Assembly (NCBI GenBank): GCA_017618435.1
Contig: JAFZUH010000148.1
Span: 1 to 6,955 of the forward strand
Direction of reading: 5' to 3'
Origin: Bacteroidales bacterium
Lineage (GTDB): Bacteria > Bacteroidota > Bacteroidia > Bacteroidales > WCHB1-69
Length of the DNA: 6,955 nucleotides
Part shown: piece after piece, positions 1 through 6,236 of the stretch
Layout of the letters: each line of letters starts with the position of its first letter
Position numbering within the stretch: position 1 is the stretch's first letter
Notes under the pieces: model-generated
What the model was told of the DNA's origin: nothing
Seen by the model: the letters and a program-made list of their open reading frames with translations, nothing else
Database searches by the model: none
Translations under genes and position numbers: made by a program

Positions 1-645
1 GAAGCAAGTGCCATATTGGACAACAGCAATAAATTAATCGAAAAAACAATACGGGAAATTAAAGAACATCAAAACGACAAAACGGCAATCAAAGAAATCA
101 GGCAAAAATTGAATGCGGAGAAAGAAAACTTAAAAACTTCACTAAAAGAAGATGAAAAACAAACTGTCCCCCAAAATACAAATACAACATACAAACCTCA
201 TTTACATGATATTGTCATCATAAAAGATTCTCAAGTCGCCGGCGAAATTACGGCTATCAATGGCGAGAATGTCGTTGTTACCTTCAATTCCGTCAATTTC
301 CGCACAAACATTTACAATATAGAAAAAACAGATAAAAAAGTTTCTTCTAAAAACACAAGTAAAACGGCTGTTTTTAAAGAAATTCAAGAAAAAGCCGTCA
401 ATTTTGAATTGCAATTAGACCTTCGTGGCTTGCGTGCCGAAGAAGCCATTTCTGAACTCACTTATTATTTAGATGACGCTATTTTATTGAATATCAAAGA
501 ATTTTCAATTTTACACGGCAAAGGGAATGGTATTTTAAGACAAGTGGTGAGAGATTTTTTGGCAAACAATCGTTATGTTTCTCATTTTCAAGACGCTCAC
601 CCTGATTCTGGAGGTTTTGGCGTAACAATTGTCAAACTGATTTAA
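1..645 (+). CDS. mutS2: Endonuclease MutS2, C-terminal part (5'-truncated by window edge)
   Basis: The reading frame is open from base 1, so the TTG at 16 is internal and the true start lies upstream. The visible 214 residues begin in a charged helical stretch (EASAILDNSNKLIEKTIREIKE) that resembles the coiled-coil segment following the MutS-type ATPase domain. A small KOW-like beta domain follows at visible residues ~66-108, then a C-terminal Smr domain with the family motifs LDLRG (139-143) and HGKGNG (172-177) and the usual GVTIVKL-type ending. MutS2 proteins are ring-forming ATPases with a nicking Smr domain; they have been linked to suppression of recombination and, in Bacillus subtilis, to rescue of collided ribosomes. 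The ATPase part, with its Walker motifs, is outside the window, so its integrity cannot be judged. The Smr motifs are intact. A stand-alone Smr protein is unlikely because the coiled coil plus KOW plus Smr order is typical of MutS2. Confidence 0.93.
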   Translation, partial: EASAILDNSNKLIEKTIREIKEHQNDKTAIKEIRQKLNAEKENLKTSLKEDEKQTVPQNTNTTYKPHLHDIVIIKDSQVAGEITAINGENVVVTFNSVNFRTNIYNIEKTDKKVSSKNTSKTAVFKEIQEKAVNFELQLDLRGLRAEEAISELTYYLDDAILLNIKEFSILHGKGNGILRQVVRDFLANNRYVSHFQDAHPDSGGFGVTIVKLI

Positions 646-690
646 ACAAATAATCCTTTATTTTATCTACAAATAGAAAGATTTTCATTT

Positions 691-733
691 TTTTTATAGT
701 AAATCAATATTTTTTTATAACTTTGCAACACTA
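691..733 (+). promoter_or_regulatory. Bacteroidota-type promoter of the rhamnose operon
   Basis: TAACTTTG at 718-725 matches the Bacteroidota -7 consensus TAnnTTTG exactly. At the expected distance upstream (about 691-697) there is only a T-rich run, not a clean TTTG -33 box, so the upstream element is weak. This would suit a promoter that needs an activator. By the usual spacing, transcription should start near 730-733, leaving an untranslated leader of about 37 nt before the ATG at 769. The start site is inferred from motif position. Confidence 0.6.
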
Positions 734-746
734 AATAAAATATTGA
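704..746. repeat. Perfect 10-bp inverted repeat flanking the rhaA -7 box (possible operator)
   Basis: TCAATATTTT at 704-713 is the exact reverse complement of AAAATATTGA at 737-746. The arms are separated by 23 bases that contain the -7 box and the predicted transcription start. Arm centres are 33 bp apart, about three helical turns, which would suit a dimeric regulator contacting one face of the DNA. The left arm lies upstream of the predicted start, so this should not form an mRNA hairpin. The arms are very AT-rich in an AT-rich spacer, which raises the odds of a chance match. The operator role is inference; the repeat itself is directly visible. Confidence 0.4.
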
Positions 747-768
747 ATATAAATAAAAATAATTGACA

Positions 769-2022
769 ATGAAACGCGAAGACCTAATTTTAAAATCTTA
801 CGAAATAGCAAAAGAACGTTATGCTGCCATAGGTGTTAATACAGATGAAGCCATTGCTAAATTGGAAAAAACTCCAATTTCTTTGCATTGCTGGCAAACT
901 GATGATGTTATGGGTTTTGAAAGCAATGCAGGACTTTCCGGTGGCATTCAGGCAACAGGCAATTATCCGGGAAGAGCAAGAACCATTGACGAAGTACGCC
1001 ACGATATTGAATTTGTAAACAGTCTTCTTGCAGGAGAACAACGTTTGAACATTCATGAAATTTATGGCGATTTTGGTGGCAAATTCGTAGATAGAGACCA
1101 AGTAGGTGTTGAACATTTCCAAAGTTGGATAGACTGGGGTAAATCTGTTGGCATGAAATTGGATTTCAACTCCACATCTTTCGGACACCCCAAAAGCGGA
1201 GACCTTAGTTTGGCCAATCCGGATAAAAACATTCGTAACTTTTGGATAGAGCATACCAAACGTTGCCGCCGTATTGCCGATGCCATGGGCAAAGCACAAG
1301 GCGACCCTTGTATTATGAATATTTGGGTACACGATGGCTTGAAAGATATTACCGTAGAACGTAAGCGCTATCGTGAATTGCTGGCTGCATCTTTAGATGA
1401 AATACTTGCAGAAAACTTGCCCAACATGAAATCTTGCGTAGAAGCAAAATTGTTCGGTATAGGTTTGGAAAGTTTTACCGTTGGCTCTCACGATTTCTAC
1501 ACTGGTTATTGTGCAACAAGAAAAGTGATGTATACCCTTGATACCGGACATTATGAACCGACTGAAAATGTTTCAGACTTTGTTTCTTCATTATTATTGT
1601 ATGTTCCTGAATTGATGTTGCACGTCAGTCGTCCTATCCGTTGGGATTCCGACCATGTAACTATTATGAACGACCAAACACTTGATTTGTTCAAAGAAAT
1701 TGCCCGTGCAGATGCCATGGACCGTGCTCATATCGGTTTGGACTATTTCGATGCTTCCATCAATCGTATCGGTGCATATATAATTGGTACACGTGCAACA
1801 CAAAAATGTGTACTCCAAGCCCTTTTGGAACCATTACATACACTTCGTCAATACGAAGACAACGGACAAGGTTTTGAACGTTTGGCATTGTTGGAAGAAG
1901 CCAAATCTATGCCATTCGGTGCTGTATATGATTATTTCAACTTAAAAAACAACGTTCCTGTTGGAGAAGAATTTATTAACAGCATTCAACAATACGAAAA
2001 AGATGTAACCTCAAAAAGATAA
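769..2022 (+). CDS. rhaA: L-rhamnose isomerase
   Basis: Cytosolic aldose-ketose isomerase that converts L-rhamnose to L-rhamnulose, the first catabolic step; a TIM-barrel enzyme using divalent metal such as Mn2+. The product is 417 residues, normal for the family. Landmarks include WQTDDVMGFE (42-51), VEAKLFGIGLESFTVGS (224-240), LDTGH (257-261), LHVSRPIRWDSDH (284-296) and HIGLDYFDASINR (321-333). Compared from memory with the E. coli enzyme, the metal ligands correspond to E225, D258, H285 and D325 (structural site) and H261, D293 and D295 (second site), all present with a constant offset of nine. I chose ATG at 769 over the TTG at 763, two codons upstream, because the family usually begins near this ATG. 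There is no clear Shine-Dalgarno. It is first in an operon with rhaT and rhaD and probably transcribed from the promoter at 718-725. Bacteroides literature often calls this gene rhaI. Confidence 0.97.
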   Translation: MKREDLILKSYEIAKERYAAIGVNTDEAIAKLEKTPISLHCWQTDDVMGFESNAGLSGGIQATGNYPGRARTIDEVRHDIEFVNSLLAGEQRLNIHEIYGDFGGKFVDRDQVGVEHFQSWIDWGKSVGMKLDFNSTSFGHPKSGDLSLANPDKNIRNFWIEHTKRCRRIADAMGKAQGDPCIMNIWVHDGLKDITVERKRYRELLAASLDEILAENLPNMKSCVEAKLFGIGLESFTVGSHDFYTGYCATRKVMYTLDTGHYEPTENVSDFVSSLLLYVPELMLHVSRPIRWDSDHVTIMNDQTLDLFKEIARADAMDRAHIGLDYFDASINRIGAYIIGTRATQKCVLQALLEPLHTLRQYEDNGQGFERLALLEEAKSMPFGAVYDYFNLKNNVPVGEEFINSIQQYEKDVTSKR

Positions 2023-2028
2023 CAAACT

Positions 2029-3060
2029 ATGATGATACTTGTCGGATTATTGATTATTGCCATAGGAGCATTTTGTCAATCAAGTTGCTATGTTCCCATC
2101 AACAAAATTAAAAATTGGAGTTGGGAAAGTTACTGGTTGATACAAGGTATTTTTGCATGGCTCGTTTTTCCTTTTTTAGGAGCATTGTTGGCCGTACCCG
2201 AAGGACATAGTTTGTTTGAACTATTTTCCGAAGCCAACTCTTTCAACGTGATGATGACCATATTATTTGGTATACTTTGGGGTGTTGGCGGACTTACATT
2301 TGGCTTGTCCATGCGTTATTTGGGTGTTGCTCTCGGTCAATCTATCGCCTTGGGAACATGTGCAGGCTTGGGAACCATTTTGGGACCTGTACTCTTAAAT
2401 GCGTTTTTCCCTGAACTCAATGCCTTGAGCAGTCTTACATTCGCTGTTATTCTCGGTGTTGTCGTTACCCTCATAGGTATTGCCATCATAGGTATTGCCG
2501 GAGCAATGAAATCCAACACCTTAAGTGAAGAAGAAAAAAAGGCAGCCGTCAAAGACTTTAACTTTCCCAAAGGTATCATTATAGCACTTTTGGCTGGGTT
2601 TATGAGCGGTTGTTTCAATGTAGGATTGGAATTTGGCAAAGGTATTGCTTTTGCCGAAACTGCCGACATATTCAAAACATTACCGGCAACACTACTTGTA
2701 ACCTTAGGCGGATTTGCCACAAATGCAATTTATTGTTTCTATCAAAACCATAAAAACAAAACATGGGGTGACTACAAAAAAGGCTCTGTATGGGGCAACA
2801 ATCTATTGTTCTGTATACTTGCAGGGGCTCTTTGGTATAGTCAATTTTTCGGATTATCACTCGGAAAAGGTTTCTTGGCAGAATCCGAAACGCTTATGAC
2901 ATTGGCATTCTGTATCCTAATGGCACTCAATGTTGTTTTCTCAAATGTTTGGGGCATTATCTTGAAAGAATGGAAAGGCGTATCAAAATCCACAATTATT
3001 GTTTTAGTTACAGGAATTATTGTCTTAATTATTAGCACATTTTTACCTCAATTAATATGA
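2029..3060 (+). CDS. rhaT: L-rhamnose/H+ symporter
   Basis: Inner-membrane permease of the RhaT family (drug/metabolite transporter superfamily) that imports L-rhamnose with protons. The product has 343 residues, close to the 344 of E. coli RhaT. The N-terminal block CYVPINKIKNWSWESYW (20-36) matches the family signature seen in E. coli (FYAPFKKVKKWSWE). Hydrophobicity suggests ten membrane segments, roughly at 2-20, 34-56, 73-93, 98-122, 132-157, 181-200, 218-237, 256-274, 286-311 and 321-340, with a charged cytoplasmic-type loop at 161-178. There is no cleavable signal peptide. The gene begins 6 bp after the rhaA stop, and its stop overlaps the rhaD start as ATGA, so the three genes are almost certainly co-transcribed. 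Two ATGs are adjacent (2029 and 2032); either could be used. In Bacteroides a permease in this operon position is named rhaP. Confidence 0.95.
   Translation: MMILVGLLIIAIGAFCQSSCYVPINKIKNWSWESYWLIQGIFAWLVFPFLGALLAVPEGHSLFELFSEANSFNVMMTILFGILWGVGGLTFGLSMRYLGVALGQSIALGTCAGLGTILGPVLLNAFFPELNALSSLTFAVILGVVVTLIGIAIIGIAGAMKSNTLSEEEKKAAVKDFNFPKGIIIALLAGFMSGCFNVGLEFGKGIAFAETADIFKTLPATLLVTLGGFATNAIYCFYQNHKNKTWGDYKKGSVWGNNLLFCILAGALWYSQFFGLSLGKGFLAESETLMTLAFCILMALNVVFSNVWGIILKEWKGVSKSTIIVLVTGIIVLIISTFLPQLI
2471..2500 (+). repeat. Tandem 15-bp in-frame repeat inside rhaT
   Basis: Two adjacent 15-base units, 2471-2485 and 2486-2500, each begin TCATAGGTATTGCC and differ only in the last base. In the reading frame they encode the membrane-helix stretch IGIAI-IGIAG near residues 149-158. 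From memory, the matching part of E. coli RhaT has the same length, so this need not be a recent duplication and may simply reflect repetitive hydrophobic codons. Confidence 0.6.
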
Positions 3061-3866
3061 AAAGTATATTAGAAAACAATAATATAAAGTATCAAGTAGA
3101 ACAAGTTGCCGAAGTTGCCGGCTATCTTTGGCAAAAAGGTTGGGCAGAACGCAATGGTGGCAATATTACCATAAACATAACTGAATATGTTGATGATAGC
3201 ATAAAAAAATTATCTCCTATCAGTGAAGTAAAAGCCATCGGAGCCACTCTTCCATATTTAAAGGGCTGTTATTTTTATTGTAAGGGTACCAATCGCAGAA
3301 TGAGAGATTTGGCAAGAAATCCTATGGACAACGGCTCAGTGATAAGAATACTTGACGATTGTGCAAGTTATGTTATCATTGCAGACCAACCTGTTGCCCC
3401 TACCTCTGAACTGCCTTCTCATTTGAGCGTTCACAATTACCTTATTTCAAAAGGTTCTCCCTACAAGGCATCATTGCACACCCATCCTATCGAATTAGTG
3501 GCAATGACTCATAGCCCCAAATTCCTACAAAAAGATGTGGCAACCCATATACTTTGGTCTATGATACCGGAAACAAAAGCCTTTTGCCCTCGCGGGCTGG
3601 GCATCGTACCCTATATGTTGCCCTCAAGCGTAGAATTGGCCAATGCAACAATAGAAACCATTGCAGACAATTATGACGTAGTTATGTGGGAAAAACATGG
3701 TGTTTTTGCTGTAGATACTGATATTATGTCCGCTTTTGACCAAGTTGATGTACTCAACAAATCGGCACAAATATATATCGCAGCAAAAAACATGGGATTT
3801 GAACCGGAAGGAATGTCCATTGCACAAATGCAAGAAATGTCTGTGGCATTCAAATTACCCAAATAA
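3057..3866 (+). CDS. rhaD: L-rhamnulose-1-phosphate aldolase
   Basis: Zinc-dependent class II aldolase of the AraD/FucA family, which splits L-rhamnulose 1-phosphate into dihydroxyacetone phosphate and L-lactaldehyde in the cytosol. The product has 269 residues; E. coli RhaD has 274. Key elements are present: the phosphate-binding segment GWAERNGGN (28-36), TSELPSHL (116-123) with the likely catalytic E118, zinc ligands H141 and H143 in HTHP, E172 in PETKAFCPRG, and the third zinc ligand H214 in WEKHGVFA. GWAERNGGN and the E118 context separate it from fuculose-phosphate aldolase and ribulose-5-phosphate epimerase. The ATG at 3057 overlaps the rhaT stop by 4 bp, indicating translational coupling. 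It is the last gene of the operon, 17 bp before a strong terminator hairpin. No rhamnulokinase gene follows, so the substrate must be made by an enzyme encoded elsewhere. Called rhaA in some Bacteroides papers. Confidence 0.95.
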   Translation: MKSILENNNIKYQVEQVAEVAGYLWQKGWAERNGGNITINITEYVDDSIKKLSPISEVKAIGATLPYLKGCYFYCKGTNRRMRDLARNPMDNGSVIRILDDCASYVIIADQPVAPTSELPSHLSVHNYLISKGSPYKASLHTHPIELVAMTHSPKFLQKDVATHILWSMIPETKAFCPRGLGIVPYMLPSSVELANATIETIADNYDVVMWEKHGVFAVDTDIMSAFDQVDVLNKSAQIYIAAKNMGFEPEGMSIAQMQEMSVAFKLPK

Positions 3867-3883
3867 AAACTATTTTCATTATA

Positions 3884-3917
3884 AAAAAAGGTAATTCTAA
3901 ATAGAATTACCTTTTTT
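3884..3917. terminator. Bidirectional intrinsic terminator between convergent genes
   Basis: The GGTAATTCT arm (3890-3898) pairs with AGAATTACC (3903-3911) around an AAAT loop. The stem is extended by six A-T pairs, A3884-A3889 with T3912-T3917, giving about 15 uninterrupted pairs. The A tract on the left and T tract on the right make it read as a Rho-independent terminator from both strands. It sits between the rhaD stop (3866) and the minus-strand stop at 3921, so it can end both transcripts. Confidence 0.9.
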
Positions 3918-3920
3918 ATT

Positions 3921-5354
3921 TCATTTTTCTTTGTCTATCTTAGGGGTTAAACCCAATTTTGCGGCTTCTTGCAACATAAATTGATAGGAACACTCATATT
4001 CATTGGCTATAACACCATCTAAAATCGCTTCACGTATAGCGGTTTTTATTACACCTATTTCCCGACATGGAGGCAAATCGAATACTTGCATTATCAATTC
4101 TCCGCTTATCGGAGGTTGGAAATTGCGAAGTCTGTCTTTCTCTTCAATTTCTTTAAGTTTTCCTCTTACAATTTCAAAATTATGCAAATAACGACTGACC
4201 TTGATTTTATTTTTAGATGTAATATCCGCTTCACACAAAAGCATCAAATCATCAATATCATCACCTGCGTCAAACAAAAGCCGTCTAACAGCCGAATCGG
4301 TAACCTCATCTTCCACCAAAGCCGCCGGACGCAAATGCAAAAGAACCAACTTTTGCACATATTCCATTTTTTCATTCATTGGCATTTTCATTTGGCGAAA
4401 AATTTTGGGGATCATCTTTGCCCCCACAAATTCATGCTGATGAAAAGTCCAACCAATATCTTTGACATATTTTTTTGTAGCGGGTTTGCCTACATCATGA
4501 AAAAGTGCCGCCCATATCAACCATAAGTTTGAGGTATTAAAAGCGACCTTGTCTACAACTTCTATGGTATGATAAAAAATTTCTTTATGTCCGTGCCCAT
4601 CAATTACGTCTACTCCTTTTAATGCAGAAATCCATGGCAAAACAATAGGCAAAACACCACTTTTGTCTATCAATAAAAATCCAATGGAAGGTTTGGAGGA
4701 CAAAAGTATTTTGTTTAATTCTTCATTAATACGCTCTTTTGAAATGATATTCAACCTATTGACAGTCGCTTCTATACCTTTAAAAGTTTTTTCATCTATA
4801 GAAAAGTGCAATTGCGTTGCAAAGCGTATCGCCCGCATAATGCGTAAGGGGTCATCAGAAAATGTAATAGTTGGGTCAAGCGGTGTCCTAATAGTTTTGC
4901 TTTGAATATCGGCTATTCCGTTAAAAGGGTCTATCAATTGCCCATAATGTTCTTTATCCAATGCAATAGCCATTGCATTGATGGTAAAGTCACGTCTGTT
5001 TTGGTCATCTTCCAATGTTCCCGTTTCTACTATTGGATTTCTTGATTCTTTTTTATACGATTCTTTTCTGGCTCCGACAAATTCTATTTCTGCATTTTGG
5101 AACTTAAACATTGCTGTTCCGTATGTTTTATAAACGGCTATCTGTTCTGTCGGAATATGAAGTTTGTCTGCAACAGCACGTGCAAAATCAATACCATTGC
5201 CAAGTACGACAACATCTATATCATGATTTTCTCTTTGTAAAAAAATATCCCGTACAAATCCGCCAACAACAAATGCTCTTTTATCTGTCGTTTCACAAAC
5301 ATCAGCAATATGTTGAAAAATAGGATGAGTAAGTTTTTTACCAAGATCTTGCAT
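3921..5354 (-). CDS. cca: CCA-adding enzyme / poly(A) polymerase family nucleotidyltransferase with HD domain
   Basis: Class II nucleotidyltransferase, most likely the enzyme that adds or repairs the 3'-CCA of tRNA in the cytosol. From the ATG at 5354 it has 477 residues. The catalytic head shows FVVGGFVRD (28-36) and the acidic pair D45/D47 in HDIDVVV. RRDFTINAMA (120-129) and DDPLRIMRAIRFA (167-179) follow, then a neck with KERINEELNKIL (206-217). An HD phosphohydrolase-type domain follows, with HDVGKP (286-291), HQHEFVGAKM (305-314) and H340. I reject the TTG at 5381 as start because it lies inside a TATCTTTG promoter box; the ATG at 5354 sits about 18 nt downstream of the predicted transcription start. 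The stop is 3 bp from the shared terminator. A poly(A) polymerase role cannot be excluded from sequence alone, but one CCA-type gene of this form is normal for the phylum. Confidence 0.9.
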   Translation of the reverse strand: MQDLGKKLTHPIFQHIADVCETTDKRAFVVGGFVRDIFLQRENHDIDVVVLGNGIDFARAVADKLHIPTEQIAVYKTYGTAMFKFQNAEIEFVGARKESYKKESRNPIVETGTLEDDQNRRDFTINAMAIALDKEHYGQLIDPFNGIADIQSKTIRTPLDPTITFSDDPLRIMRAIRFATQLHFSIDEKTFKGIEATVNRLNIISKERINEELNKILLSSKPSIGFLLIDKSGVLPIVLPWISALKGVDVIDGHGHKEIFYHTIEVVDKVAFNTSNLWLIWAALFHDVGKPATKKYVKDIGWTFHQHEFVGAKMIPKIFRQMKMPMNEKMEYVQKLVLLHLRPAALVEDEVTDSAVRRLLFDAGDDIDDLMLLCEADITSKNKIKVSRYLHNFEIVRGKLKEIEEKDRLRNFQPPISGELIMQVFDLPPCREIGVIKTAIREAILDGVIANEYECSYQFMLQEAAKLGLTPKIDKEK

Positions 5355-5378
5355 AGTAATATATTTATTCTTTTCTTG

Positions 5379-5408
5379 CAAAGATACAATTTTTTCCTTT
5401 TTTACAAT
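5379..5408 (-). promoter_or_regulatory. Bacteroidota-type promoter of the CCA-enzyme gene
   Basis: On the minus strand TATCTTTG (complement of 5379-5386) is an exact match to TAnnTTTG. ATTG (complement of 5405-5408), 18 bp upstream, is a near match to the TTTG -33 box. Transcription would start near 5372-5374, giving a short leader before the ATG at 5354. This implies the gene has its own promoter in addition to any readthrough from the methyltransferase gene upstream. Confidence 0.65.
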
Positions 5409-5442
5409 TTCTGATTAGAAATTATTTGCCTTGATATTTTTT

Positions 5443-6183
5443 TTATTTTGTCCACGCATAGCACAATATGGCTGTTGCCGTGGCAACATTCAACGATTCA
5501 GGAACAACACGATTCGTATTTATTAAAGGAATATTAATACGATTCGATATTAATTGGGCAACTGTTTCTGAAATACCATGCGATTCACTGCCCAACACCA
5601 AAGCAGTTGGAGATGATGAAAAATAAACATCATTTACCGCTTGTCCATCTAAAAATGCTCCATAATAAATATAATTGTGCTTCGGAATAAAATCCGCCAA
5701 ATTTCTATAAATAACATCTACACGGGTAAAAGACCCCATGGAAGCCTGCAATACTTTACTATTATACAATTCAACGCAATCTTCCGAACAAACAATCAAA
5801 TCAATATTAAACCAGTCTGCAGTACGGATTATTGTACCCAAATTACCGGCATCGCTAACATCATCTAATATCAATACCCTGTCTTTCAAAACACTATCAT
5901 CATAATTATCTTTTTTCATTTCAACAAGTGCATATACTTCAGGGTCTGTCACCAATGAAGACAATTGCTCACTTTGTGTTTTTGTAATGGTGGTAATCAC
6001 ATTGTCAAATGCATCTGATTTTTCTATAAAACTTTCTGTTGCAAATACATTTTTAACTACAAAAGAACTTTTCAAGACCTCTTCCACCATTTTCTTTCCC
6101 TCCACCAAAAATAAGGCTTGTTCCTGCCGATATTTTTTTTGTTTCAATTGGCGAAGTATCTTAAATTCATTATTTGTTAGCAT
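5443..6183 (-). CDS. SpoU/TrmH family RNA 2'-O-methyltransferase
   Basis: S-adenosylmethionine-dependent RNA ribose methyltransferase of the SPOUT (trefoil-knot) superfamily, 246 residues. The N-terminal part (about 1-90) resembles the substrate-binding domain of RlmB-like enzymes, with FLVEGKKMVEEVL at 25-37. The catalytic domain carries motif 1 DAGNLGTIIRTA (111-122) with the conserved Asn and Arg, the segment VLQASMGSFTR (144-154), motif 2 LVLGSESHGIS (195-205), and motif 3 with I218-P219 and SLNVATATAI (230-239). These support activity. The target nucleotide, in rRNA or tRNA, cannot be assigned: RlmB, TsnR-type and mitochondrial MRM-like proteins share this layout, so I give no symbol. 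It begins 53 bp after the kinase gene stop on the same strand and ends 88 bp before the CCA-enzyme start codon. It may be co-transcribed with the kinase gene, as I see no clear TAnnTTTG box in that gap. Confidence 0.92.
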   Translation of the reverse strand: MLTNNEFKILRQLKQKKYRQEQALFLVEGKKMVEEVLKSSFVVKNVFATESFIEKSDAFDNVITTITKTQSEQLSSLVTDPEVYALVEMKKDNYDDSVLKDRVLILDDVSDAGNLGTIIRTADWFNIDLIVCSEDCVELYNSKVLQASMGSFTRVDVIYRNLADFIPKHNYIYYGAFLDGQAVNDVYFSSSPTALVLGSESHGISETVAQLISNRINIPLINTNRVVPESLNVATATAILCYAWTK

Positions 6184-6236
6184 ATTTCAAGCATCTAAAA
6201 AAATCCGAAAATAACATATTGGAGTTACCATAATCA

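Noticed and set aside
656..695. CTTT...AAAG hairpin followed by a T-rich run after mutS2, a possible terminator
   Set aside because: Pairing is interrupted by mismatches and consists of A-T pairs except for one terminal G-C, so it is not distinguishable from random AT-rich spacer.
763..768. TTG start two codons before the rhaA ATG
   Set aside because: The ATG at 769 gives the usual family N-terminus; nothing favours the TTG.
790..1332. 180-codon open frame on the minus strand inside rhaA
   Set aside because: Lies entirely antisense to a clear, full-length isomerase; its protein has no recognisable domain and is Cys/Phe-rich, as expected of a shadow frame.
2337..2720. 127-codon minus-strand open frame inside rhaT
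   Set aside because: Antisense shadow of membrane-helix codons; no promoter or family resemblance.
4086..4526. 146-codon plus-strand open frame inside the CCA-enzyme gene
   Set aside because: Antisense to the conserved HD domain coding region; sequence is rich in His/Phe/Asn without motifs.
5406..5423. 7-bp hairpin AATTTCT/AGAAATT between the methyltransferase and CCA-enzyme genes
   Set aside because: On the minus strand it is followed by an A-rich run rather than a U tract, so it is not a terminator; it is all A-T but for one pair and probably chance.
6184..6236. Possible separate promoter for the methyltransferase gene (TATTTTCG on the minus strand)
   Set aside because: It mismatches the TAnnTTTG box at the third T and there is no -33 partner; co-transcription with the kinase gene is simpler.
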